DNA from: Marinobacter sp. BW6 | GTDB taxonomy: Bacteria > Pseudomonadota > Gammaproteobacteria > Pseudomonadales > Oleiphilaceae | Direction of reading: 5' to 3' | Assembly (NCBI RefSeq): GCF_008107725.1 | Contig: NZ_VIRN01000037.1 | Span: 124,001 to 188,000, forward strand | Length of the DNA stretch: 64,000 bases | Shown: positions 8,500 through 16,758 of the stretch, piece by piece | How the letters are laid out: each line of letters begins with the position of its first letter | How positions within the stretch are numbered: position 1 is the first letter of the stretch | Notes under the pieces: generated by a model | What the model saw: only the letters and a program-made list of their open reading frames with translations | Told to the model about the DNA's origin: nothing | The model's database searches: none | Translations under genes and position numbers: made by a program

Positions 8500-8961
8500 T
8501 TAGTGAGCGTGACCGTGCTCTTGCTCTTCGTCAGTCGCTTCGCGAGCTTCGACTACTTCGACGTCGAAGTGCAGGGTCTCGCCGGCGAGCGGATGGTTGG
8601 CGTCGATGGTGACGGTCTCGTCGCCAACTTCAACCACGCGAACAACCTGAGGGCCGCCCGGGGTCTGCGCCTGGAACTGCATGCCCGGCTCGATGGTATC
8701 GACGCCTTCAAATGCAGAACGCGGAACCGGCTGGATCAGCTCTTCGTTAACTTCGCCGTAGCCTTCACCAGGTTCTACAGAAACCTTAACCTGATCGCCT
8801 GCGTTCTTTTCGTTCAGTGCACTTTCCAGTCCACCGATAATGTTCTGTGCACCTTCCAGGTAAGACAGAGGCTCACGACCTTCTACGCGGGAGGAGTCAA
8901 GCTGCTCTCCCTGATCGTTGGTGAGCGTGTAATGGATGGTGACAACACGAGGTTGGGCCAT
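8500..8961 (-). CDS. slyD: SlyD-like FKBP-type peptidyl-prolyl isomerase
   Basis: A 153-residue FKBP-fold prolyl isomerase of the SlyD type. The catalytic FKBP part is interrupted by the IF (chaperone) insert at about residues 70-125. It continues with the conserved NHPLAGETL and EVVEAREAT segments near residues 120-140. E. coli SlyD ends in a long His/Cys-rich metal-binding tail; here only a short EQEHGHAH tail remains, so nickel binding would be weak. SlyD assists folding and, where the tail is present, hydrogenase maturation. The gene is monocistronic, with a terminator just downstream and about 200 bp of free sequence upstream for its promoter. Confidence 0.88.
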   Translation of the reverse strand: MAQPRVVTIHYTLTNDQGEQLDSSRVEGREPLSYLEGAQNIIGGLESALNEKNAGDQVKVSVEPGEGYGEVNEELIQPVPRSAFEGVDTIEPGMQFQAQTPGGPQVVRVVEVGDETVTIDANHPLAGETLHFDVEVVEAREATDEEQEHGHAH

Positions 8962-9159
8962 GTGATCTCCTTGCGTGTCGCAATGACTGTTTAATTAATT
9001 TAGGCAATCGAAAGTGATCGTGAACAGCCAGACTGCACAGAGGGACTAACGACCACCGGGCCTCGTTAGAGAGCCAGGCTCATAACAAGTATGAAAACAC
9101 AGTTTAACAACTGAGTTAATGCGTTTTCTACCGTAATTCTGGGGCCATGGTCCGGGTTT

Positions 9160-9726
9160 TCAACCACTCTTGCCCATTTTGTAGAAAATTCCGTGACTGA
9201 AAACCCCGAGAACCGGATGGCCATCCTCATTTCGTTCTACCACATGCTCGGCCAGGTCGTAATAGGCAGCGGTGACCAGTCGCGCTTCGACACCATGACG
9301 AATTTTCACAATGGGACGGGGTTCGTCCGTCCCCGGATAGGTGCTCACTTGCAAGGGGTGGTGTTGGCCAATATCAATGGTTTCGCCCACATTGGTGGTC
9401 AGAGAAATCACTTGCCGGTCGCCTTCTCCCGCTACCCGAAGGGAATGAGCCAGCAGGGGCGAATCCTCAACCTGTATGCGCCACTTTTCAACCGGGGTCA
9501 CGAGGTAGTACTCGCCATCCTCCTCCCGACGCAGAATGGTGGAGAATAGCCGGACGATGGCTTCCCGCGCTAGTGGTTCGCCCTTGAAAATCCACTGGCC
9601 ATCGCGGCTGATGCGAAGGTCCATGTCGCCCGACAGCTCGGGGTTCCACTGATCGAGGGGCGGCTTCCCGGGATTTTTCACGGTTTCCTCCACCTGCTTT
9701 GCGAGATTCTCCGGATTCATGCTCAT
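9160..9726 (-). CDS. DUF1285 family protein
   Basis: A 188-residue protein matching the DUF1285 pattern: a WNPELSGDMDLRI segment (about residues 27-39), then RDGQWIFKGEPLAR, and a two-lobed beta-rich body. The function is unknown; the fold is thought to be a small beta-sandwich. ATG at 9726 has GGGAG eight bases ahead. It ends a minus-strand run beginning with rssB and follows the radical SAM gene by 24 bp, so it is probably co-transcribed with it. Confidence 0.85.
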   Translation of the reverse strand: MSMNPENLAKQVEETVKNPGKPPLDQWNPELSGDMDLRISRDGQWIFKGEPLAREAIVRLFSTILRREEDGEYYLVTPVEKWRIQVEDSPLLAHSLRVAGEGDRQVISLTTNVGETIDIGQHHPLQVSTYPGTDEPRPIVKIRHGVEARLVTAAYYDLAEHVVERNEDGHPVLGVFSHGIFYKMGKSG

Positions 9727-9750
9727 AACCGTGGCTCCCGGTTCGGTGAA

Positions 9751-10647
9751 TTACAACCCGCGCATCCATTCCGCACGAAGGGGCGCTGCGCCAGGATTGG
9801 TGATAGCCAGATTGACCTGGTCCAGCATTTTCTGTTTATCTCTGCCGAGCGTCCCTTTCAGAACCAGATAGTTAGAAGCGTGGTCACTTCGGAAAATGGT
9901 TTTGTCGAGCTCGAGATGCTCAAGGAAGAGACGAATTTCCTCGAAAAGTCCCTGCTGGGACAGTGGGACGAAATCATCACCGAAGCCTTCCCGAAAACGC
10001 TCCTCCCCCTGGGGAAAGCTGACCACGAGGGTCGACAGGTAATCCGGTTGAGTCTCATTGCAAAGCGTGGCGGTGTTGATCGCGTGCTGACGCGAGAGGC
10101 TCTCACCTCCCAATCCATTGAGAACCATCACAGAACTGGTCAGGCCTGCCTCCCGGATCTTCACCAGTGCCGAGCGGGTGGATTCCCAGGTTTCGCCCTT
10201 GTTGACCCGACGCAGGATCTCATCGTCGCCGGATTCCATACCAACATAAAGGATCTGGAGGCCGGCTTCTTTCAACTGCGCCAGTTCTTCCACGGTCTTC
10301 TTCGCCAGGTTGCGAGGCAGGCAGTAACTGGAAACCCGCTGAAGGTCCGGAAAAGCCTCCCGTAGCTGGCCGAGAATCTCCAGCAGCCGACGGGTAGGAA
10401 GCACCATGGCATCGCCGTCCGCCAGAAACACCCGGCGAACGCCACCCAGGCTGCGGGCTGCATTCTGGATATCCTGTAGCACGTCGTCAGGCTTTCGGGC
10501 CCGGAATTTCTTCTGCGGCTGAGTGTACATCTCACAGAAGGTGCATTTATTCCAGGAACAGCCGTTGGTAACCGGCAGGATCAATGACTTGGCTTCACTG
10601 GGGGGCCGGAATACCGGCTCTACGTAGTCAATCGGAAAGCTGTACAT
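9751..10647 (-). CDS. radical SAM superfamily protein
   Basis: A 298-residue radical SAM enzyme. The iron-sulfur cluster motif appears as CSWNKCTFCEM (CxxxxCxxC type, near residue 31), preceded by the SLILPVTNG segment. The start is put at ATG 10647 (MYSFPIDYVEPVFRPPSE), because the longer frame to 10719 would overlap the end of sixA and its extra residues do not look conserved. Homologues are common in pseudomonads and marine gammaproteobacteria as uncharacterised Elp3/MiaB-like radical SAM proteins. The reaction is unknown. It lies between sixA and the DUF1285 gene in a co-directional run. Confidence 0.83.
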   Translation of the reverse strand: MYSFPIDYVEPVFRPPSEAKSLILPVTNGCSWNKCTFCEMYTQPQKKFRARKPDDVLQDIQNAARSLGGVRRVFLADGDAMVLPTRRLLEILGQLREAFPDLQRVSSYCLPRNLAKKTVEELAQLKEAGLQILYVGMESGDDEILRRVNKGETWESTRSALVKIREAGLTSSVMVLNGLGGESLSRQHAINTATLCNETQPDYLSTLVVSFPQGEERFREGFGDDFVPLSQQGLFEEIRLFLEHLELDKTIFRSDHASNYLVLKGTLGRDKQKMLDQVNLAITNPGAAPLRAEWMRGL

Positions 10648-10685
10648 AATCAGGCTCGAATTTTGAGGATTCAGGAATCGGACTA

Positions 10686-11135
10686 TCAGGGCAGAAACTG
10701 AGCTTTCAAGTCTGCGCAACCGGGACCAACCACCGGCATGTCCAGCATCACAGCCTGAGAAGTCATGAATGGGATGCCCCGACGGTGGGCGTCCACCAAC
10801 AACGTGGCAAGACCTCCGACCAACGGCATGTGGGAAACGATCAGCAGTGGCGATTCGTGGGGTTCAATTAACGCATCAAGGCACTCACCCGGGTCGTCGT
10901 CCGGAGTAATAAACATCTTTTCTTCAACGGGGCAATTGAGAATCTCGGAGACTATAGCGGCGGTTTGCCGCGCCCGAACATAGGGGCTGCTCCAGATCAA
11001 CTTTGGACGCCAGGGCGACTCGGCGATACGGGCAGCAACCTCGGCAACGCCCAACCGACCGGACTCGGTCAGTTCACGCTCCTGATCCAGCGTATGCCAG
11101 CCAGCTTCGCCGTGGCGCATGATGAGCAGTTGCAA
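10686..11135 (-). CDS. sixA: phosphohistidine phosphatase SixA
   Basis: A 149-residue histidine phosphatase with the RHG motif LIMRHGEAGW at residues 4-13 and a second conserved His in IVSHMPLVGG. The start codon is TTG at 11135, supported by AAGGAG seven bases upstream. SixA removes phosphate from histidine of phosphotransfer domains (ArcB in E. coli, also NPr). It lies directly after gpsA in the same direction, 43 bp away. Confidence 0.9.
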   Translation of the reverse strand: MQLLIMRHGEAGWHTLDQERELTESGRLGVAEVAARIAESPWRPKLIWSSPYVRARQTAAIVSEILNCPVEEKMFITPDDDPGECLDALIEPHESPLLIVSHMPLVGGLATLLVDAHRRGIPFMTSQAVMLDMPVVGPGCADLKAQFLP

Positions 11136-11178
11136 GGGCTCTCTCCTTTCCGACCTCGTTCGACGTTGTCTGGCCGGG

Positions 11179-12246
11179 TTACTGGCTGATGGTACGCGGC
11201 AATATAAATTCCACGTCGGAATTCTGGACCGACATCATCAGGCTGTTGATCACCGCCTTGATTGAAGCATTTTCGTACAGAATTTCGTAAAGTCCACGAA
11301 CCAAAGGCATGTAGATGCCAATGGCCTCGGCCTTTTCCTTAACCAGCTTCAGGGTATAGATGCCCTCTGCAACCTGCCCGAGCTCCGCGACGGCGTCGTC
11401 CAGCTTCTGGCCCTGCCCGACCGAGTAGCCCACCCGATAGTTCCTGCTCTTCGACGACGTACAAGTCACAATCAGGTCGCCAACACCCGCAAGCCCCATA
11501 AAGGTCATGGGGTTGGCGCCGAGGCTGACGGCGAAACGGCTCATTTCTGCGAGGCCCCGGGTAATCAGCATGGCCTTGGCGTTCTCCCCCATCTCCAGAG
11601 CGGAGGCGAGGCCAGCGACAATCGCATAGATATTCTTCAATGCCCCGGCGAGCTCCACGCCATATACATCCACGTTGGCGTAGACGCGGAAGTACTCGCA
11701 GCCCAGGAGATCCTGGACGGAACGACGCACATCGGGATCCTTGGCTGCAATCACGGTGGCGGTAAGGTCCCGGTTGACAATTTCACCCGCCAGATTTGGG
11801 CCGCTGAGCACACCGGTGCGACAGCGGGGAATCTCTTCCTGGAGGATTTCGCTCATCAGCTTGAAGCCGTGCTCTTCAATGCCCTTGGTCAGGCTGATAA
11901 CAATCTGGTCATCGCGGAATTTATCGCAGTTTTCACGGATGACGGCCCGAAAGGCCTTGCTCGGAATGGCAACAAAGACGGTTTCTGCCTTGCTGACCGC
12001 GGCTGCCAGATCTGTCGTGGGCTGAATGTCACCGGCCAGTTCGATGTCCGGCATGTAGCGGCTGTTGACCCGGGTATTGCGAATTTCTTCGGCCTGGGCC
12101 TCACCACGCATCCAGAAGTGCACGCGATGACCGTTTTCGCCCAGCACCTTGGCCATGGCGGTACCAAAACTACCACCGCCCAGAACCGCCACATCGTGCA
12201 CCGGACCAGTTCCCCCAATGTTTTGAGGCCTCGATTGTTCAGACAT
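11179..12246 (-). CDS. gpsA: glycerol-3-phosphate dehydrogenase [NAD(P)+]
   Basis: A 355-residue GpsA, making sn-glycerol 3-phosphate from dihydroxyacetone phosphate, the first step of phospholipid synthesis. The N-terminal Rossmann motif GGGSFGTAMA is near residue 23, and the catalytic lysine lies in ELAGALKNIYA. The first 16 residues are an extra polar extension. GGAAG lies five bases before the ATG at 12246. The gene is placed between rssC and sixA in a minus-strand run, so it may share their transcript. Confidence 0.96.
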   Translation of the reverse strand: MSEQSRPQNIGGTGPVHDVAVLGGGSFGTAMAKVLGENGHRVHFWMRGEAQAEEIRNTRVNSRYMPDIELAGDIQPTTDLAAAVSKAETVFVAIPSKAFRAVIRENCDKFRDDQIVISLTKGIEEHGFKLMSEILQEEIPRCRTGVLSGPNLAGEIVNRDLTATVIAAKDPDVRRSVQDLLGCEYFRVYANVDVYGVELAGALKNIYAIVAGLASALEMGENAKAMLITRGLAEMSRFAVSLGANPMTFMGLAGVGDLIVTCTSSKSRNYRVGYSVGQGQKLDDAVAELGQVAEGIYTLKLVKEKAEAIGIYMPLVRGLYEILYENASIKAVINSLMMSVQNSDVEFILPRTISQ

Positions 12247-12310
12247 AATTCTTCCGTTTTTTCAGATCAGGCGTGAAACCAGCACAGCCGTGCGCAATCG
12301 GCTTAAGGCG

Positions 12311-12802
12311 TTAACTGGGCTCTTCACATTCCAGAGCGCGCACCAGATTCTTGAATTCTTCCCTGTTCCGGTTGTTAAGGCCCATCAGCACTTTGTGGGC
12401 ATCGAGAACCTTGTCCCGAACCTGCTGTTCGCTGGCCCTGAGTACAGGTATTTCTTCAAGCTCTTCAATACGGGACGCGGGTTCTCGAACAATGATGAAA
12501 ATCTTGTCGAACCCCATGGACGTGATAATGCGGGTAATGTCAGGGTTGGTCGAAATGAGTGTGGGCAGGAAATGGCTCTGTTTCTGGGCCGCCATGGCTA
12601 TCTTGGCCAGCAGGCCGAGTGTGGTGCTATCGATGATCTCGGTTTCGGTCAGGTCGATTACCACGGTTTTGAACTGGGGGTCCTGAGTGATGGACTCAAC
12701 CAGATTGTCCAGCGTCGAACACAGGTTCAGCCGGATTTCCCCAATAAACTTCAGGACATAAATGCCCTGTTTTTCAGCTTGCAGGATCTTGTAACCAGCC
12801 AT
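12311..12802 (-). CDS. rssC: STAS-domain anti-sigma-factor antagonist (RssC-like)
   Basis: A 163-residue protein with an N-terminal STAS domain (about residues 1-105) and a helical C-terminal tail. The phosphorylatable serine is the one in IDSTTLGLL (about residue 59), the usual STAS position. Such proteins bind an anti-sigma factor or kinase only when unphosphorylated. It lies 14 bp after the RssB-like phosphatase gene, the same pairing as rssB-rssC of Pseudomonas (general stress sigma RpoS control), so the PP2C domain of that gene likely dephosphorylates this protein. Interaction with RpoS is inferred by homology. Confidence 0.8.
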   Translation of the reverse strand: MAGYKILQAEKQGIYVLKFIGEIRLNLCSTLDNLVESITQDPQFKTVVIDLTETEIIDSTTLGLLAKIAMAAQKQSHFLPTLISTNPDITRIITSMGFDKIFIIVREPASRIEELEEIPVLRASEQQVRDKVLDAHKVLMGLNNRNREEFKNLVRALECEEPS

Positions 12803-12816
12803 GTTTCACACTGCCA

Positions 12817-14025
12817 CTATTTCGACGGGGTGTTATCTGATCCGTTTATGGTATCAGTTACCGATACGATAGCGATATCGTCCGGAAGCTCTGTGATCTG
12901 TTCGAGATTGAGAGCTTCACCAAGGGAGGCGATAGTGTGACGACCTCCCGAAACGAGTTCAAGTAGTGTCCGCTCCTTTTCATCCAGCCCTTTTTCCCGG
13001 ATAACCTCCAGAATTCCATCCGAAAACAGCGTCAGATAGAAGGGTTTGTTCAGGGCTACTTCGTAAACCTCCCACTCCGGGGTCTCGAAAAGGCCCACCG
13101 GCAACCCACTGCCTTCGAGAAACGCCGTCTCTCCGCCCTCGAAGGACAGTATGGGCATTGGAAAGTGTGCCCCCACCGCATAATTTAACTTACGTTCGCT
13201 CAGGGAAATGATGCCGACGAAAACGGTTACGTGTTTGCCGAGGCCGGTATCCAGCAACTCCGAGTTGATTCGCTCCAGGAATCGGTCCGGATACAGGATG
13301 TCCTCACTCGAACCCCGGCGGAAGTTTCGCTGCAGCCGGTTGGTGAGGTTTTTCAGCAGTACCGTCACGAACGCAGAACTCGCGCCATGGCCCGAAACAT
13401 CGGCGATGTAGACCAGGACCTTGTCGTCGGAAATACGAAAGTAGTCCAGAAAATCACCGCTCAGATAGAGCGACGGTTTGATCATGTGATCCACGTGCAA
13501 GCCACTCATGACCTGCTCGTGTTCCGGCAGCATCCGTAGCTGGACTTTCCGGCCGGCGCGCTGATCCGCCCGTAGCTCGGCAATGCCATCCCGCAGATCC
13601 CGGTTGGCCTCTTCCAGCTCCTGCCGGTAAAGCTGGTTCAGCCGGTTAACCCGGACCCGGTCGAACAGTTTTCCGAGTACATCATCCAGCGCACCCTTGT
13701 CGTCGTTGCAGGGTTTCAGGACAAAATCCGCGGCCCCAGCCCTCAGGACACTGACCACATCGGCACTGGATTCACTCGATGAACAGGCTACGATGGGGGT
13801 GAAGGTTTCGGCTTCTTCGAGACGGTTGGCGAGGTCCCGGATGGCCTCCGGAGACAGATCTGCAAAAATGACGTCTGGAATGTTATCGTCAAAGAGCGCC
13901 TTGGCGCCCGCGAGATCCGGGTACCCGGTCACGTAGAATCCCCTCGCTTCAAGGTACCGGGCGAGATCCATACGGGACTTTTCATCGGCGTCTATTATAA
14001 GTATGCGCTCGGTGCGCGAGATCAT
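12817..14025 (-). CDS. rssB: response regulator with PP2C-type phosphatase output (RssB-like)
   Basis: A 402-residue protein. The N-terminal receiver domain (about residues 5-125) has acidic residues near Asp13, a phospho-acceptor in FADLSPE and the conserved lysine in FVLKP. A helical linker (about 130-175) leads to a SpoIIE/PP2C phosphatase domain (about 185-390), with metal ligands in SGDFLD and ADVSGHG and in LFSDG. Its partner RssC is encoded next. In Pseudomonas RssB acts in a partner-switching pathway that regulates RpoS; here the same architecture is visible, but the target is inferred. The ATG at 14025 has a poor ribosome site. Confidence 0.85.
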   Translation of the reverse strand: MISRTERILIIDADEKSRMDLARYLEARGFYVTGYPDLAGAKALFDDNIPDVIFADLSPEAIRDLANRLEEAETFTPIVACSSSESSADVVSVLRAGAADFVLKPCNDDKGALDDVLGKLFDRVRVNRLNQLYRQELEEANRDLRDGIAELRADQRAGRKVQLRMLPEHEQVMSGLHVDHMIKPSLYLSGDFLDYFRISDDKVLVYIADVSGHGASSAFVTVLLKNLTNRLQRNFRRGSSEDILYPDRFLERINSELLDTGLGKHVTVFVGIISLSERKLNYAVGAHFPMPILSFEGGETAFLEGSGLPVGLFETPEWEVYEVALNKPFYLTLFSDGILEVIREKGLDEKERTLLELVSGGRHTIASLGEALNLEQITELPDDIAIVSVTDTINGSDNTPSK

Positions 14026-14139
14026 GGCGACTGCCCTAAACTACCAGCGATAAACGATAAATTGGCATGATTAAGCCTATTCTGGCACGCCCCTGTGATA
14101 TAACAAGGCCAGTTTTATGAAATTGGGAGATTCCATCTG

Positions 14140-15624
14140 ATGCGACGTGCCGTTAACGATCTTCTCGGAGCCTATGACAAGTTGATCATGGATCCGGTTC
14201 ACGGAGGGATTCCACTTTACCGGCACGAAATCCAGGTGATCGATCACCCGCTGTTCCAGCGATTGCGTAACATCTGCCAGAACGACATCCTGAGCCTGGT
14301 TTTTCCCGGCGCGACCCATTCACGGTTCCTTCACAGTATCGGTGTTATGCACGTGGGCACCCGGATGTTCCGGTCCATGATTGATGCCTACCTGAGAGAG
14401 CGCCAGCTCAGTGAGCAGACGGACCTGAGCCTGAGCCAGCTCGACGCCATCGACTACCTGGCCAAAACCATCCGGCTGGGCTGCCTGCTGCACGACAGTG
14501 GCCATTCCAGCTTTTCCCATCAGTTCACCCAGGCCCGGCGTATACGGGAACTCATGTCGCGACCTGGCCGATTCAGCGACCTCTGGCGTGGCGTGGATTA
14601 TTCTGCCTATCACCCGGAAGAGCCCGAAGAACTGGAACATGAGCATTATTCTGTGCGTGTGGCTCACGATGTGCTTATGGCAGTGGATCTGGAGAGTGCC
14701 GGTCTCTACGCCCGGGATGTTATCGGCATCATGGAAACAACAGAAGTAAAGCCCAGCGAAACATTCTGTCGCCATGCCCGCACTTTCTGGGCATTCATTG
14801 CGGGCGAAGATGCCGCCGCGGGTTCACCTCTCAGCGACAACATCCCCGGGCTGGTAATGGACCTCCTGTCGTCCATTGTCTCCGGCGAGATCGATGCCGA
14901 CCGGGCCGACTACATGTTGCGCGATGGCTTCCACTCGTCGGTCACCATTGGCGGCTTCAACCTGGACCACCTGCTGAGTAACCTGCGCTTTGGTTGGGAT
15001 GTGTCTGAACCCTGGTTGGGGCTTGCCATCACTCAGAAAGGGCTGGGTGCGCTGGAAGACTTTGTTTACAGTCGCCACCAGATGTACCGGAAAGTCTATG
15101 CCCACAAGACAGCGCTTGGCTTTGACTGGCTGCTTCGGGAAGCGATCAACGAGGTCCTGGATGACCCGGAGAATTTCGAATGGGTGGATACCTGCCTGAG
15201 CGATATGGCCTATTTTGCAGAGCTCACCGACAACTTTTTCTGGGAGGCGTTCCGGAAAGTGGCGCGCAAGCACCCAAAGAGTTTTTCTTTCTGTATTGTG
15301 AACCGGGTGAAGCTGAACCACCTGGATACCCGGGAAGACCTTTCAGCCAGGAGTATTGAGCGGCACAGCACTTGGCTGGCCGGAGAGCTTTCCCTCAACC
15401 CGGCCCAGGTAGTGACCTGCTCCATGCGGGCACGGTTCTCCAACATCCAGGACAATTTCAACGGTATCAAGGTGCTGGTGCGCGAGCCCATTCACCGTAC
15501 CCGTTCGCTGAAGAAGATCACCGATGTGAGCGCCTTCTTCAGCAAGTTCAGTGACGGCACCATCACCCATTTCTACACCCGGCCCGATGTCACCACCGGC
15601 AGCCAGGAGTCTGTCACTGAGTAA
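14140..15624 (+). CDS. HD-domain phosphohydrolase (dNTPase-like, COG1078 type)
   Basis: A 494-residue HD-superfamily hydrolase. The N-terminal segment YDKLIMDPVHGGIPL is the family hallmark. Metal-site residues are visible: His60/His65 in THSRFLHS, the HD pair His118-Asp119 in LLHDSGHSSF and a further Asp in DADRADYMLRDG. Relatives hydrolyse dNTPs to nucleosides and triphosphate (SAMHD1/YwfO type), lowering dNTP pools. The substrate is not certain. It has GGGAG ten bases before ATG and is divergent from rssB, with 114 bp between. Its stop overlaps the next convergent gene by 11 bp. Confidence 0.85.
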   Translation: MRRAVNDLLGAYDKLIMDPVHGGIPLYRHEIQVIDHPLFQRLRNICQNDILSLVFPGATHSRFLHSIGVMHVGTRMFRSMIDAYLRERQLSEQTDLSLSQLDAIDYLAKTIRLGCLLHDSGHSSFSHQFTQARRIRELMSRPGRFSDLWRGVDYSAYHPEEPEELEHEHYSVRVAHDVLMAVDLESAGLYARDVIGIMETTEVKPSETFCRHARTFWAFIAGEDAAAGSPLSDNIPGLVMDLLSSIVSGEIDADRADYMLRDGFHSSVTIGGFNLDHLLSNLRFGWDVSEPWLGLAITQKGLGALEDFVYSRHQMYRKVYAHKTALGFDWLLREAINEVLDDPENFEWVDTCLSDMAYFAELTDNFFWEAFRKVARKHPKSFSFCIVNRVKLNHLDTREDLSARSIERHSTWLAGELSLNPAQVVTCSMRARFSNIQDNFNGIKVLVREPIHRTRSLKKITDVSAFFSKFSDGTITHFYTRPDVTTGSQESVTE

Positions 15625-16642
15625 CGGGAACCGCGTTGAGTTCGGCAATCAGTCCGCAGGCACTGTCGAAGGCACCCTCTACCCTGCCGCCACTAAGCCA
15701 GTCCCCTGCAAGCCCGATCTTGTAATCCGGGAACCATAGATGACCAGGGTGTTCTCCGCCTTCAGAGCGGGCATAGAGCCAGCGATGGCTAACAACTTCG
15801 TCCGGACCGGTATCGAAGCCGGTCGTTTCACGAAACGCAGCCAACAGTTTTTCGGCCACTTCCTCGGCTGGTGTATCCACATGGTCTTCGGTCCAGGCCG
15901 GGCTGGCGTGCAAAACCCACCACTGACCCTCATCGTCTCGACCGGGCTTGCTGGAGTTGTTGGCCACCCAGAACAGCGCCGGGTGCTTGCAGCGCATTCC
16001 TTCGTGATGCGGCCAGGGCGATACCTGGAAGTGGGCGGCAACGGCCCAGCATGGCAGGACCCGGCTAACCGGATCGTCAAGGTGGGAGGCAAGTTCGTGC
16101 AGACCGCTATCCGCCAGCAGTTCCCGGGCCTGTGCCGGCGGCGCGGTGATAATCACCCCATCAAAGTCGCCCAGGTGGTTGCCAGAGGTGTCCGAAATGC
16201 CCCAGGAATGGTCGTTTCGGGCCAAAATGCCGACCCGGGTTTCAGTGACAACCCGTGCATGTTCAGACAGTGCCCGGGTAATGGCGGTCATGCGCGGCGT
16301 ACCGACAAAACGGATTTCCTCAGGAAACGGCTCCCAATGACCGGTGCCCGTCTGGAAACCAAAACGGCCCTCCCACGGTCCAAAACTATCAGCGCCGGCA
16401 TATTTACGGAGAAAGGGAAGGAAATCCGGATTCCTGGAGGTGAAGTACTGTGCACCCACATCCGCTGATCCGCCGGTTACCCTTTTGGCCGCAAGTCTGC
16501 CACCCGGCCCCCGGCTCTTCTCAAATACAGTGACCTCATGCCCGAGGCCCTTCAGTTGAATAGCCGCGGTGAGCCCGGCGAGGCCTGAACCAACAATAGC
16601 GATACGGCGTATAAGAGGGAAATCAAAGGTTTGATTAAACAT
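15614..16642 (-). CDS. NAD(P)/FAD-dependent oxidoreductase, renalase-like
   Basis: A 342-residue flavoprotein with the dinucleotide motif IVGSGLAGLTAAIQL (residues 16-30), a second conserved GGRLAAKR loop (residues 47-54) and the C-terminal GLAGDWLSGGRVEGAF flavin-binding segment. This layout is that of renalase-like/amine-oxidase-type bacterial proteins, which oxidise dihydronicotinamide isomers in characterised cases. The function here is unproven. It diverges from the lipid-modification operon, leaving 116 bp between starts. A clear ribosome site is not visible before the ATG at 16642. Confidence 0.8.
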   Translation of the reverse strand: MFNQTFDFPLIRRIAIVGSGLAGLTAAIQLKGLGHEVTVFEKSRGPGGRLAAKRVTGGSADVGAQYFTSRNPDFLPFLRKYAGADSFGPWEGRFGFQTGTGHWEPFPEEIRFVGTPRMTAITRALSEHARVVTETRVGILARNDHSWGISDTSGNHLGDFDGVIITAPPAQARELLADSGLHELASHLDDPVSRVLPCWAVAAHFQVSPWPHHEGMRCKHPALFWVANNSSKPGRDDEGQWWVLHASPAWTEDHVDTPAEEVAEKLLAAFRETTGFDTGPDEVVSHRWLYARSEGGEHPGHLWFPDYKIGLAGDWLSGGRVEGAFDSACGLIAELNAVPVTQ

Positions 16643-16652
16643 GGTTTATCGT

Positions 16653-16679
16653 GCATCCAATTCCGGTAGTGAGATCGTA
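16653..16679 (+). promoter_or_regulatory. possible ECF-sigma promoter ahead of the lipid operon
   Basis: GCATCC (16653-16658) and CGTA (16676-16679) are 17 bp apart, loosely like the TGATCC/CGTA promoter of ChrR-controlled sigma-E. No better sigma-70 pair is visible between the renalase-like gene and the desaturase start. This is a weak match read by eye, and no rpoE/chrR genes are in the window. Confidence 0.25.
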
Positions 16680-16758
16680 CAACTCTCCAAGAAACGGCTT
16701 TGGCCACAAGGCTGAGTGTGCGATCCAGGTTCCACAAAAGAGAAAGGGCAATCAGGGT

